Part shown: positions 1 to 11,583 of the stretch, one piece after another
How positions within the stretch are numbered: the stretch's first letter is position 1
Layout of the letters: every line of letters begins with the position of its first letter
DNA from: Ciborinia camelliae
Lineage: Eukaryota; Ascomycota; Leotiomycetes; Helotiales; Sclerotiniaceae
DNA length: 64,000 nt
Direction of reading: 5' to 3'
Assembly (NCBI GenBank): GCA_025890175.1
Contig: JANPYM010000019.1
Coordinates: 275,453-339,452, forward strand
Program-made: the position numbers and the translations under genes
Notes under the pieces: generated by a model
What the model saw: only the letters and a program-made list of their open reading frames with translations
Told to the model about the DNA's origin: nothing
Databases searched by the model: none

Positions 1-1
1 C

Positions 2-697
2 AGGACGCTGCGCATGAAGCCGCCCACGATCGATCTCAGGTGCACTACTAGGATTTTGATTATAAGTTTGAATGATGTCCAGATCTCGGTTGTCGTTGCA
101 AGTCTGAACATAGTTGAAAATATAATCTACAAAATAAACGTAGTTAGGTCTTCATTTTTTGGTTATATTAGACTGACAAACCCAAGTGAACGAATCAGTA
201 AAAGAATGCCAAACAACGCGGATGTGATCAAGCGAGCCTTTATGTCTATACTAAAAGATGCAGATATGAACATGGTCCTGTTCGACCTCACGTCAATGTC
301 CTTCAGCATGCGCACAAGGATATACGAGATGGCCCAGGCATGCGCGAGTTCCATGAGAAACGTGATCGTGATGTTCGGTGCAGGGAGGTTCCAGGAGTGG
401 AGGGAGATGAGAACCGACCAGTTCTCATATATAGCCGTGGACCCGAACATAGACGTGGATGTGCTGGCAAGACACTCGAGCAGGATCAACATCGTGCCGT
501 TCGATGTGAACAAGCCCTTATCCACGCAGATATCCTCGATATCTAGGTCAAGGGGAACTATCCTCTACTGCAAGATGAAGTCCGAGGACTTCGTGGCTCG
601 AACGAATGCCGACACAATCATGGCATCGATGGGTGTACCAGCTGTCATCGAATTCATTTCCACCAACATTGGGCGTTTCGGTGGGAAGCGACCTTGA
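2..697 (+). CDS. Partial ORF with viral-type cap methyltransferase signature (possible endogenous viral element)
   Basis: The reading frame is open from the left edge, so the start may lie outside the window; the first in-window ATG is at 14. The strongest signal lies in codons about 110-205. A glycine-rich FGAGRFQEW segment resembles methyltransferase motif I, and about 15 residues later YIAVDPNID resembles the motif with the SAM-binding acidic residue. Viral cap methyltransferases often carry a YIGVDP-like string here. A hydrophobic TILYCKM strand follows. The 3' half uses many ATA, AGG and AGA codons, unlike the spliced genes at 28-38 kb. The first 70 codons look less convincing as protein. 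No neighbouring gene supports a function. I infer a remnant of a viral or virus-like capping protein. A cellular SAM methyltransferase is possible, and I cannot assign a virus family. Confidence 0.4.
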   Translation, partial: RTLRMKPPTIDLRCTTRILIISLNDVQISVVVASLNIVENIIYKINVVRSSFFGYIRLTNPSERISKRMPNNADVIKRAFMSILKDADMNMVLFDLTSMSFSMRTRIYEMAQACASSMRNVIVMFGAGRFQEWREMRTDQFSYIAVDPNIDVDVLARHSSRINIVPFDVNKPLSTQISSISRSRGTILYCKMKSEDFVARTNADTIMASMGVPAVIEFISTNIGRFGGKRP

Positions 698-880
698 TGG
701 CGGTGAATCCATTTTGAAGATAGATAGGTAAATAAACTAGTAGTGAAATGAGTGAATAGATAATTCTGGGTCGATTCTTTTTTTGTTAAAAATCGATTCG
801 ATTTAATTGAATAAATAAAAGAAGGGGTTTGAGGATCAATAAATAGTAAATGAGGGTTTGAACAATTAATTATACCTTTA

Positions 881-1110
881 TATTGGGGAATCAGGTCACA
901 TGGTTTCCGGTCACGTGATCAGGGATCACGTGGTAAGCTATACCGCATAGGGTATGGGGGAGTAGCATATAAGGGCAGCTGGGCTGCCACCAAATACATA
1001 CTCCTTAGTCAAATCAATCTACCATAATTCTACCCTAGTACTTCCTTCCTACCGTATTACTGGCCATCCCAGGATATACGATTAATACTTTATATCTTTA
1101 TATCCTTTTT
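881..1110 (+). mobile_element. LTR-like remnant with CACGTG hairpin and TATA box
   Basis: The segment opens with TATTGGGGAATCAGGTCACATG, which resembles the start of the solo LTR at 28113 (TGTTGGGAAAATCATGTGACC). It contains a perfect 9-bp hairpin, CACGTGATC-AGG-GATCACGTG (912-932), and a TATA-like CATATAAGG at 966. The terminal TG is degraded and I could not find a matching right end or target duplication. I infer an old LTR fragment; a promoter of a lost gene is the alternative. Confidence 0.35.
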
Positions 1111-1631
1111 TTTTAATTTGTCTATAAATTGTAAGCCGTTTGTTAAATTTGTTATTATTTTTTATCAAATTATGGTTGATTTGATGTAAATACTGAAATA
1201 CTGTAGCAAATATTGCCTGTAGCACCAGCAACTGCCAAACCCCATGGCGAGATGGTGGCTTCTTTTGATAAAACTGGATCCCTCATCAGCAATTCAAATT
1301 TGCAATATGCATCATGGTGGAGACCAAACAAATGCCTGGTATTTGTCTGTTTTTCGATTTCAAGGAGATTTTGACATTGCGAACTTCCTTACCAAAAGTA
1401 CCCTACAGCAATGTGATCTGGAATACCAGTTTTATACATTTAAACATTAAACTCACAATCTTTTTCCACGATAAATCCGTCTTTTGCTTAACCTTCTTGT
1501 CACACACTTTTTTCTTTTTCTTTTTCTTTATTTAAAGCTTTGATGTCCAGAGCCTTATGGTACATGATGCTATGCAGACATATCACATTTTAACCTTACA
1601 TCTAGACAAGGATAGTTACGAACGATCAGGA
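1111..1631. other. Non-coding, T-rich stretch
   Basis: Only short ORFs without recognisable domains are present, and the tract around 1505-1535 is a TTTTTC-rich low-complexity run. I see no gene here. Confidence 0.5.
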
Positions 1632-1985
1632 TTAGTAGGCAAACCGGTGAGCGGCTTCTTCGAGGTACTCGATCGCGTTGACTGTTTCTAGAATCCTCGT
1701 CGTCCCTCCCCATCGTTGAGGTTGCAAAATGACACAAAGAACTTCAGTTCCATTTACTACAAAGATCTCAACACCAATTGATGGTCGATCTGTACATAGA
1801 ATACCTTTTTTTCTTCTTTTTTTTGCTCTTAGATCTCTCCCTTTTTCAGTTGTGCTAATCAATACCATTACAGGTCGAATACGTCGAGAGAGATTCCGTC
1901 GTACACACCCTATTTGAGATGTTGTTTCGCAAGCATTGCGGCGAAGGACATTGCCGTCTGAAACAATGAAGACTGCTCAAAATGA
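1632..1985 (-). pseudogene. Two exon-like remnants of an unrecognised gene
   Basis: On the minus strand one frame from about 1985 reads residues such as QTAMSFAAMLAKQHL, then an in-frame TAG, then GVYDGISLDVFDL up to a possible GTAATG donor. A second exon-like piece ends with ILETVNAIEYLEEAAHRF and a stop at 1632. The composition looks like real coding exons and unlike random sequence, but I do not recognise the family. The in-frame stop and missing surroundings suggest a fragment of a former gene. Confidence 0.3.
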
Positions 1986-4495
1986 TCTTGTCTGTTGCGT
2001 ATCATTCCACTAGTTGCTAGTTACTGGAACCTCCAAGATTGCTTGGTTGGCTAACCTCAACACTGAGTTCAAGCCCACCAAGAACTATCGCCATACTTCA
2101 ATTATTTGCACAATTGGTGTCTCGACTCTCTTCCTCGTTCCTTTGCCCCACGCTTACCCCCCATCATACATACATCCATAGGCCGCCATACAATTTAAAA
2201 AGGCGTCAACATCAACAAGAACTCACGGTAAAAGTGTGTTCTGCCTGTGCCTGTGTCTTTTTGAAAGATTCAAGTGGACATGAAAAACTTATTAGATGGC
2301 AACGTTAAGTACCTGACTTGGACCCAGTGACTATCAATCACTACTGCATCTCTATTTAAAGATAAATGGAATTTTATTTATCTTGGTGTGTTTTATATAT
2401 AGAGGGAGAGAGAGAGATATACATATATAAAACCTACAGTGTACAGTCCCATCGCACATCGCATTTATTATTTATCGCGCAACGATCTAAAGACCCTAAG
2501 ACTCTCAGATAGGAGACTGGTGGTGCCAGCCGATCTTTATTATTGCAGCTCCCTTTGATATTTCCGAATTTCGCGCCGTTGCAGACGCTTGCATCCTATT
2601 CTGGTCCAAAGTCCTTCCTATGGATCAGGACGGGCGAAGCATCCATACAGTAACTTCGTAACCAAGGTGAAAAACAGGGTTAGGGTTACAACCGCATTGA
2701 GATCGAATCTATCTCACGCACCATGATCACCCCACACTTGGGGTCAGCACACCTTCAATTTGTACGACTACGCCTTACCCGGAGAACAAAAGCGAAACGC
2801 AGTTGCTCGCGACTCAGATACCAAGTTCGACGCATAGCGCAATCGCTTGCAGTTGAAATACCAAGTTTGAAACGAAATTTCTAGCAGCAATTCAGTGGAA
2901 TATTGGCTAACGTATTTAATGAGACAGAATACCAAAGTAGTCGTTGCAAGCAGCGATGAAAGAGAGCCCCGAGGTGCCACGTCGGCCGGAAACTCACCCA
3001 CAAAGGCAGATAATCGTCCACAATCATGGGTTGTACTTCAAGTGGCGATGAGCACGTAGCGCAAGTTGTATTAGAATATATAGCCCCGTGGTATTGATAT
3101 TGACTACTTTTAGTAAGCGGGAGTAAACACTCCAACTATGTTCTACATAAATTCGGGAAGAAAACTTTATCGCGCCTCTACGCCCCATCATTATCTATAT
3201 TCTCCACTCGTGATAATTATCCATTCATTTGTACATTTCTTCATATTCTACCCGCTGGTTCATCACCACGTAAGTGCCATCGTCCTGCAAATATAGCGAG
3301 CGAAAGGAGTAGATGCGGAAATATATGTATGCAAGTCTTGCTTACCTCAACGAATAATCACCATTGGGTTTTCTCTTGGGACCGCCAATTTCCCTTCAGA
3401 GAAGACAAAATTCATTGGCGGTCGATGGGGATCGATGCATCATGATTACACTTGATTAAAAGATTCGGTTCCAGTCAAGTTATCTTGCATCACAACCAGC
3501 CAGATTTTTTCCCTATGGGATTCCAGTTTCACAAGCAATCAATCTTTAAGACACCCCGTAAAGAGTGTACTAGTCGCTCACACACTCTCGGTCTTCGCGC
3601 CAACATTGTGTAATGATCCAACTCATCTAGCACATCAATGGCCCGAATTTCTTTTGCATGAGAACAAAAGCAGGTCTGAGTAGACTTCGAAGGATTGCTC
3701 CCTGGGGAGATTACAAAACCATCATTACAAGATGCTGAACTTTTCGAAATGCCAAAGGATGGGTTGGCTGAAGAGACCACGGACAGACAATTTGCGCAGA
3801 ATCAGAACTTGAAAGAGAGAAAATATCCGATGACAAAGAAGCCCCAGTTGCAAGACTACTTTCCGGCAAACTAGTGGGCAGCGGCTCAAATTCATGCTTA
3901 TATTCCTAACAAATAGGATCGGGATTGGTATCAATACCTCAACGGCATTCACCGTCTTCCACGAATCAAAACGCCTCAGCCAGTAAAGGACCTTCAATCG
4001 CGACTAGGCAAATTTTGAGCATCGAGAAAGAGGAAAGACTTCCAGCTGGGGCATCGACTGTAGAACAGGAAATATCGGATCAATTAGCAGGAAATATTGA
4101 AGAGACTAGAAAGGTCTCTGGGGAGGAGGAAGAAAAGCGCACTCGCCGGTACCACGGTCGACCTGACTCTCTTTCCCCTCGACACTTTGAAGACCCGCCT
4201 TCAATCCTCCTCCGGTTTTATTGCCTCTGGAGGCTATTTTTCAAATTCTATTAATAAGAATGTCAATTTCTAAGGCTACATGAGACAATTAAGCATTTTC
4301 CTGCCAAGTCACATTTTCTTCCAAAAGAAAGACTTATTGCGACATGTAAGGCCTTAGGCGTAGAGTGGTTTGAAGATCCTCGCAAACTCCTTCCCCGATC
4401 CTAACCGTATCTACCCAAGCAACGATCCTCCGTAATGCCATAATGTGGCAAGCAAAGGGCGTACGGAGTACACCCGACGGCAGGCCAAAGAAAGA
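1986..4495. other. Gene-free stretch with exon-like patches
   Basis: No domain is recognisable. Small patches look coding: near 2760 a + frame reads LYDYALPGEQKRNAVARDSD, and 3925-4254 on + carries a charged segment ([19 protein letters not shown]). They may be further small gene fragments like those identified elsewhere. A GA/TA simple repeat lies at 2398-2430. Confidence 0.3.
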
Positions 4496-4564
4496 AATGC
4501 CAATCTCGTAATAACGAACAGCGTTCAATACCCGAAGTGTTTCGCACATATCAACAAAATCATC
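4496..4564 (-). pseudogene. Vps16 fragment (HOPS/CORVET subunit)
   Basis: The minus strand reads DDFVDMCETLRVLNAVRYYE followed by IGI, then similarity stops. Vps16, a core subunit of the vacuolar tethering complexes HOPS and CORVET, carries a closely similar LRVLNAVR-YxIGIPL stretch in its middle region. A likely splice acceptor (TTTCAAG) precedes the match, so genomic DNA and not an mRNA was the source. Only about 23 of the usual 800-plus residues are present, without reading-frame continuation on either side. It cannot be functional. The call rests on recall of the conserved motif and needs a protein search. Confidence 0.6.
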
Positions 4565-5093
4565 ACTTGAAAAATGGAATCATGATCGTAAATTTACTTT
4601 CATACACACTGTAAGTCTTGCACCAATACCTGGGCTAATCTTCCAGATACTCTCGCACAAGCCGCAAGCTCAGAAACTCGACTCCTCTTCAACCTCCACC
4701 TCCACCTCTACCACCACCGCCATCCCTCTTGCCCATTCTCCTCAGTTAAACATAACAACGAATTCAAATACAAACACTTGCTCCCGAAAAGCGTAAGATC
4801 TCGAGCATCCCGAGTAAATTCGCCGGACAATGGGTTGAGTATGGCTGTGTGAAAGATACATGCGCTCCCAGATGAAAGACAACGCTTGACTGTTTGGCCA
4901 GTCTGTCACAGCTTAGGAATTGTGCCCTCCCCAATTGTATTAGTCGGATTACTTGTAACAGGCGCTTGAGAGTCAGAAGAAGCTCGTCCTGATTTCAAGA
5001 ATGATTTGAATCTTCCACTGCCGCCGCTGCTAGTTTCTTCTGGTTACAATTCAATTTGATTTTCATAGATACACTCCAGGGCTGTACTAGCTC

Positions 5094-5411
5094 GTGATGC
5101 AGGTGGGTGCAGGTGCGTTGCAACAATGCAGATACTGGGGCATTGAAAGCTTGACACTAGGGAAGGTCGCAACTGAGTTCAGAAAATTTCTCGCCAGACA
5201 CGCCACCATCAAGAAAAATGTTCTGGATTACGATATGGCAACTGGGAAGGCACTAACGCCTGATCAGTCCATCAAGATGCTAAGAAACCTGGCTGTTGCG
5301 ACTGATTCGAATAAGTATTTGGTACCGATACATAAAGATAACGATGTGGAAATTCCATCTTCCCGTGAGCAATGTTGCTTAATCGGGAATGTATTCCTGA
5401 GACCGTCGTGA
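5094..5411 (+). CDS. Unrecognised ORF, possibly an exon remnant
   Basis: A 105-codon frame starting at GTG/ATG contains TEFRKFLARHATIKKNV and KALTPDQSIKMLRNLAVAT, which look like helical protein and not random sequence. There is no recognised domain, signal peptide or membrane segment. No clear splice sites or neighbouring exons are visible. It could be a real exon or another gene fragment. Confidence 0.25.
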   Translation: MMQVGAGALQQCRYWGIESLTLGKVATEFRKFLARHATIKKNVLDYDMATGKALTPDQSIKMLRNLAVATDSNKYLVPIHKDNDVEIPSSREQCCLIGNVFLRPS

Positions 5412-7284
5412 CCGAGATAAAGAAGCAAACATTTATACGGGACCGGCCATCCTATATTTGTTAATAGAAGAATTCATAGCCACGAATAATCAAATTCACT
5501 TTCGACTTTCATATCGCATTCCCTCTCCCCCCAAAAGGTTCTGTCAATCTGTCCCGTTTACCGAAAACTTAGAATTAAGAACAACAACTTCTTTTGACAG
5601 CCGAGATAGTAGGCCAACATCGCCACATAATGTTTCATCGCCAACATGGAGAGGAAATCCAGGTTTCCTGGCAGTCCCTCGCCCTCGATCGCGACAGAAT
5701 TCCATCTGAACTCGCTATAGATGATCATATGCCTCTTAATGTTGGTCTCGTGACGGCGAGAGATCAACCAGTATCCAAGTCTCAAAGTCCTTATTCACGC
5801 GAGATGACTGCACACACAAACATCAAATCCAACGGACAGGAACGAACACAACAAGATGGTAAGGAATCGGCATTTCCATTTTGTAATTTTCTGAATTCCT
5901 CAAGATAAGTCGATTTGTGGATGTGTGCTCTTTGCGTGTAGTTCTCCTGAGATATAAATTAACCAGAGGACAACACTCATTTCCATTAATTGGCAATAGA
6001 CTACAGTCTAGATCGAGGTGTATTGAGCTAGGATTTAATAGGAACAAGAACCACTCACAAAAATTGGTAGACTACGCCAGCCATAATTCGCCATGCCTTG
6101 GTAAGATTTCAGTGTCAAGGTTCTTGTGACCCTCAGACGTGGTACCAAGTCTGCCGCGTCCCAATTACGAAGTCTGATTTATTGACCGAATTTCAATTGG
6201 CGATTCGAGAGCGTATCCTGGCCTTGATCAAGAGTATCCACGAGGAAGTACTTAAGGACCAGTCCAAGATATTTGCCAAAGCTGCCAGTACAGCTAGTTT
6301 GTCTTTGGCTTCTGGGATATACAGGGCGGACAAAAGCCGCGATTATTGGATGTTATAAGATCTACAACGGAAGAAGTTGCCAAGACGCAGAAAAATCTTG
6401 ACATTGCTTTCGGTGCTGTGCTGTAATAGCACGCGTACGATGGGCACCTCCAGGAATTGTCTTGATGACATCTGCCATATGTCTCAAGCCAGGTATTGCC
6501 AAAGCGTGGTCAAAAGGGCTGTAAGGAAAGCGAGCTTGATGTCCGGGTATTTCGGATCTATCAACCATTCAAGAAAAAGCCGCATAGAAATGCAGCTCAG
6601 TACATGCAATTCACGTTGTTGTATCCACAATCATGTCAGGAATGGACCTATGTGCCTACCCTACCCCCCACGGTTCAATATCTTGGGACCTATCAAACAC
6701 CAAGGCCACTCTGCCGGTAAAATCGAGGTACACTTCCTTGTACTCCTGACTATACCGAAACCAAGAAGTGGGAACAGCTCTACGTTGATCACCCCAAAGA
6801 TAATAACGAAGATGTTTGTGATATCTGACGTGCTTTTAACCTCCTTCCTAATTATGCTAACGTGGGATATTTTCTAGGGTCCTGGTACACATGTAGATTC
6901 AAAGGCGGGTCAAAATCGAAATTCTCGATTCTGTCAACTGAATAATAAATTATTAACCCCTCCCTCCTCCTCAGGGTCGGTTGGCTCCACCATCCCATTC
7001 TATCACGCCGGTGAAGCCAGCCAACATATCAGAAAGGTCATGGGACAACACTACCGAGCTGTTTGATATCGTTGGGAATAAAGTCCGTCGCATTTGGTAA
7101 AACGCAGGGGCGAAAAGTTACAACTTCACAACAACCATGAGGCAGATGTGGCTGCTGGATATTTTGCTATTTGTAGGGAATATTCACCGGGCGGCGTGAA
7201 TGGGAAGCCTCCAGAACGAACAACACCTGTTGGCTCAACTAGATACCTAAGTAGGTCCTCCATATATGATATAATATAAAATCC
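5412..7284. other. Stretch with short unassigned ORFs
   Basis: Overlapping short frames occur on both strands, for example 6098-6358 on + with DLLTEFQLAIRERILALIK. None gives a recognisable family and none is long. I would not annotate a gene here. Confidence 0.35.
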
Positions 7285-7285
7285 A

Positions 7286-7351
7286 TTCATCTATCCATCC
7301 ATCCATCCATTCACCTATCCATCCATCCATTCATCTATCCATCCATCCATT
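7286..7351. repeat. ATCC tetranucleotide microsatellite
   Basis: Imperfect CATC/ATCC tetranucleotides are repeated across about 65 bp, interrupted by ATTC and CTAT. Confidence 0.85.
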
Positions 7352-7684
7352 ACAATCAAGTCCATCACATTGATTCCGTTTGCTACCATTGCAATAACTC
7401 GTAGCGCTGCATGCGCGGTGACATTTCCAGATCGCCTCGAGCTCCTGGATGCGCTCCGAACGGGTATGTAGCTCATGCATTGCAGTATTCAAGTTCAACT
7501 CGAAGTTTGCCATAACGTCAGGATCATGCTCAAAATTCTCGGCAAGTAATAATACAATACAAAACAATAGAATACAAAATAGTACAAACTCCGTTGAAGA
7601 ACCGGGTAGGTTCCCGGCATTCAATGGAGATGGTATCATTAACGGAAATCTAGATCATTTATAATGAATTCCATCGGCCCAATA

Positions 7685-8174
7685 CAGTACTAGACAATGG
7701 AAAAAAGCCGAAACATGCAAACACACCAAAAAAAGCGATTTTTCAACCTTTTCAATTAAATATAATTCTTTAACTATCCTATCGATTTATTTCAAATTTT
7801 ATACATTTATAATTATTTATATTATAATCAATTAAAAATTAGCAAAATATTTTTAATAATTTTTTTCAGCTTAAACCAATTGATTGAAATTGATAAATTT
7901 TAAAAGTTCAGATTTTTAGTATTTTTGTTAGCGATTTTTAACATTTTTAGAATTTTTGAAAATTTTCGATTTTAATCTTAATTTTCAAGATCAATTAAAT
8001 TTTTAAAAATAAATTTTTTTATTTTTATTTAATTTAATATAAAAATAAATATATATTCGAAATTTTAAATTGATTTATCAAAGCATTATATAAATATTTG
8101 AAAGTGAAAAGGTTGAAAAATGACGATTTTTGGTGTGTTTTTGTGTTCAGGCTCTTTTCCATTGTGGGTCACTG
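7685..8174. mobile_element. Non-autonomous Tc1/mariner-type element with long TIRs and TA duplication
   Basis: The ends are inverted repeats of about 80 bp. The left end runs CAGT, five variable bases, then ACAATGGAAAAAAGCC. The right end, read on minus, runs CAGT, five variable bases, then ACAATGGAAAAGAGCC. Both continue through AAACACACCAAAAA and TTTTTCAACCTTTTCA. The element is flanked by TA on both sides (7683-7684 and 8175-8176), the duplication expected of Tc1/mariner transposition. The 490-bp interior is almost pure A/T with no transposase, consistent with a MITE or a RIP-degraded deletion derivative. Confidence 0.75.
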
Positions 8175-8176
8175 TA

Positions 8177-9225
8177 GGAATATTATTAATATTACTAGTT
8201 TTGATTTATATATATGCTTGTTCGTGATATTGAATCTTGTATTTATTGGTATAAATGGTATTCTCTTTATATCAGCCATTGTTTCACTACTGTATACTAA
8301 TGCCTTCACTGCACTTGGTGGTCCAATCAGTATCATTTCTCTGTGTATCATACTATCTTCTATCATGTATATCACCTATATTCGCATTCCTTGTTCGGCT
8401 TCTCTACTGCCCTGGCCTGTTAATTCGATCTATGCTGGCTCGGGTGTATTTGAGGTCATATTCCTACGTAACATTTCCAATTGCATGTCCAAAAGGCAAG
8501 GGGATTCCACGGAACCACACATGAGAGAGTTATTCTGGGACATCTTGGCCTTTCTTGCGCGGGCTTGTCGCCGAGGATTCAGTCTGGCATATTGTTAGTT
8601 GCCACCGCTATCTATGTATGATTTTGAAATGGGGTAGACTGTAATTACCGTAGTTCATGGTTTTTTAGCTTGAAAATTGGGCTCTCTATATAAGGAATCA
8701 CTCTTAGCATAGTTTATAGGAATCAAGATGCCGTATGAAATCTAAGTGTGTTAGATGGTGTATGGATCGATGTCCGAGTGAGTATATGGGTATGTGGGTA
8801 AGGTTGTCAGTACATTGAGTCTGTACAGTAATAAGTGATTTGTGGGTTCAGCGATGTCGTCCTCGTTTTGTAATTGTCGCATCGAGCATATAGTGTTCAT
8901 GTCTTTCTAACAAAGCCTGCAAAGCGAAAGTCAATGATTGATTCATCTTCCTTATATTTATTTATCCTCCGGCCCTTCACGCCCCTGTAAGTATATAGGC
9001 GCGTGGGATAACGCGCCGTTGTAAACAAAAAGAAGATTAGATTAATTTAAATCAACAAAAAACCACTTTCGGCCGAAGAAGTTAAGAAATACGATGCCTA
9101 CTTCCGTGCTTGTATGTATGTATCTATGCCTCGGAATGCTTTATCTTCGAGAAAATGCCCTACTTAAAGAGCCTCTCAAGAAAGAACATCTCAAAGCTCG
9201 ACTTTTAGCCGACTCGGGCATATAA
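8177..9225. other. Non-coding stretch right of the mariner-type element
   Basis: A frame that starts inside the transposon end continues to about 8598 with hydrophobic residues, but it straddles the element boundary and is not a gene. The rest holds only short frames. Confidence 0.4.
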
Positions 9226-9834
9226 TTACTGCCTCCCGCTGCAGTACTTCTTGATATATCCTGTGCATCGACTTTTGCGCCCTGCTTCGCCATTTGTTTC
9301 CCTACTACTCGCGCAGTCTGCGCACCAGGAGCGACTTGCGTGTCGTGGGCTTCGAACAGACGAAATTGTAAATCTACCTTTCCTTTTAATATATTTCACC
9401 ATATCCTTGATGTCTCCATGTCGATGAATTGAATGAATTGAATTCCGTATTTCATGTCGAAACTCTAGATCCAAGGTCTTTCGATCGCTCTTGACACCTG
9501 AGTAGATACAAATGCACACGACAAGAACAACCAAAAGGGTAGATACCCCGTTTCCCATGAAGTCATGAAAGTTTATATTTACTTGATGCAAGTCACCGGT
9601 CTGTCCCGTTGTCAAACCATAACATCTACCTCCATTACTTTGAGATCCTCTGTTGCTAAATTTATTCTTCATATTGATCTTGACTGCAAATTCACAATCT
9701 GTATGTATCTTTTCCTTTGATCCACCACCTTGAGAGAGTTGAATAGGTTGTGAGAGATGAAAGGCGGATGACGAATCGGGGGATGCTGAGAATGAAATAT
9801 ACCGTGCTATGCATAGTTTGGGGGAATGGAGCAA
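9226..9834 (-). CDS. Hypothetical protein with one membrane segment
   Basis: This 202-codon frame has an ATG start. A Ser-rich N-terminal part is followed by one hydrophobic segment at about residues 97-113 (VSTLLVVLVVCICIYSGV) and then a basic tail (KYIKRKGRF, RKSRCTGYIKKY). There is no signal peptide and no recognised domain. No intron signals are needed to keep it open. It is the longest plain ORF in the first 20 kb outside the left-edge ORF, but length alone does not prove coding. It could be a small single-pass membrane protein or a chance frame. Confidence 0.3.
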   Translation of the reverse strand: MLHSPKLCIARYISFSASPDSSSAFHLSQPIQLSQGGGSKEKIHTDCEFAVKINMKNKFSNRGSQSNGGRCYGLTTGQTGDLHQVNINFHDFMGNGVSTLLVVLVVCICIYSGVKSDRKTLDLEFRHEIRNSIHSIHRHGDIKDMVKYIKRKGRFTISSVRSPRHASRSWCADCASSRETNGEAGRKSRCTGYIKKYCSGRQ

Positions 9835-11399
9835 GATTCAGGAAACAAGTAGTTGTAATTCCTTGAACGTTACAAATGTATTTATTCCCTTTTTGTTGAT
9901 TGTTTTACTTCGAAATCGTCTCTAGCGGCTTTTTTGGCGGAGCGGGTGAGGGGGTTGAGGGTTGGGAATATGGGGGTGGGGGTCGAGCCCGAGGTCGTGG
10001 TGGGGCTGCCGACGTTGGGGTTGGCGGTTGACCATGAACAGAAAATTTATACGAAGATAAAGGAAATCGACAAATACGTCGAGAATGCTCAGAAAATCAA
10101 GGATCAAGGAGCCCTGAAAAGCTCAAAGTTCAGCAAGTCTATACAAGATTGAGTACTAGTAGATGAAGCTGAGGATGCTGAGGAAGAGTCATCATCTATT
10201 GGCAGATCCGGTAGTTCACCAGAAGTATCAACCTCTTCCTCCTCATCAGCCTCGTTGGACCTCATAATATAAAGTTCTCGATGTTGATGGACATCAACAA
10301 TAAGCAGTTACAGTAGTATGGCATTGAAAGATGCAGTGACAACTCTATAGATGAACCCAAACCAAACCAATCTTAATCTATTTAAAACCAAGAAACTAAC
10401 ACAGCATAAGCAAGCATAAGCCTCGCAAAGAAAACAAACATATACTCCGGGATCTAGAACGAAGTTTCGAGTTTGAGAAAGGTCCCGCGGCGCTTTCTGC
10501 CACGGTTTCCCAATCTTCAGCCTCAGTGGGCGTGCTATGTTTCTCAGACGATTCATGAGGTCGATCGTAAGGGGATTCCGGAGGAGCGGAGGAGAATCAG
10601 AGTTGAATGTCTTTGTTGGAAGTTTCAGTGGTAAGGTGGAGTTTGCATACTATTAAATACGATAAACTCGATGGAGTCAAGATACAATCTACCTAGGTAG
10701 GTAGAGGCATCCCAGACGCGGCGTGGACGCTGGCGGAAACGCAAAATTTTGATTTTAATTTATTAAAATTTTTATAAATGTGGCCGCGGTGCTAGAGTGG
10801 ATCATCGCTTTTGTTTATACATTCTATGTGTGGAGTTTTGCGGTGGATTTTCTGCCTGCGATTGGGGGGAGGGGGATGGGGATGGGAGGTGCGAAGAGGG
10901 AGAAATTGTGAAGATGATGATCACTAGACGATTTAAGTTAATATGAAAATATAGCACGAGTGCTAGAAGCTTGCGATGTAAATTGTCGCTTTCCCATTGT
11001 ACCCAGATGCTTTGACAAATATAAGATATGCTTGTGTGTTTGCGACTTGGGGGGTTGCCAGCTTATATAGGGCACTGGCACTGACACTAGCACTAGCACC
11101 GACAACATACCTACCTAGGTAGGTAGTCCACATTCACCCCCCACCTTAATTTTCATCACCACTCATTTGACTTATCTGACAACCTTTCAATCCACCAAAA
11201 TACAATACGTGGGGGAGGCAAACTGATGAAAGTGAAATGTAGGCAATGATCATGAATTTGATTCCGACAAGGAGCCAGAGCCACCAGTGAAGGTTGTCGA
11301 CAAGACTCCAGCCCGCAACGCCAAGCGCAATGCTACCGCAAAAATCGTGTCGGATATCAAAAACTCTCCAAATCAAATCCAATATCCCTACCTAGGTAT
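9835..11399. other. Stretch with acidic and Ser-rich exon-like pieces
   Basis: On the minus strand, 10430-10560 reads a disordered segment containing TPTEAEDWETVAESAAGPFS, and 10089-10262 reads an acidic segment containing ADEEEEVDTSGELPDLPIDD that ends in a stop. Both resemble intrinsically disordered parts of fungal proteins, possibly the same gene, but I cannot name it. CCTAGGTAGG-type palindromic repeats occur near 10690, 11107 and 11390. Confidence 0.3.
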
Positions 11400-11404
11400 G
11401 TAAG

Positions 11405-11583
11405 TGTTGCGATACCAGTGAATCTGCAGGGCAGATTCACCGGGGGCGCGGCCGCGTGCGGCCGATATGCCCGCGGTCCGCGGGCATATAAGCTCGCAGA
11501 TCGATCGTAGATCGATCTGCATGCTTTTTATAATATATCATTTCGTACTATACATATTTTGATACCACCGAGGTGATTCGACA
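11405..11583 (+). mobile_element. Palindromic TG...CA element, copy A (solo LTR or TRIM-like)
   Basis: The 179-bp element starts TGTTGCGATACC, ends GGTGATTCGACA, and is flanked by perfect GTAAG duplications (11400-11404 and 11584-11588). TG...CA ends with a 5-bp duplication are the hallmark of LTR retroelements. The GC-rich first half is four consecutive perfect hairpins: GTGAATCTGC/AGG, CGGCCGC/GT, ATATGCCCGCGG/T and GCAGATCGATC/GTA (arm/loop). A TATAATATAT tract follows. It is almost free of RIP-type decay. Copies B (20786) and C (30095) share the same ends. Confidence 0.8.

Noticed and set aside
8098..8598. 166-codon hydrophobic plus-strand frame
   Set aside because: It begins inside the right TIR of the mariner-type element and crosses its boundary, so it is not a gene.
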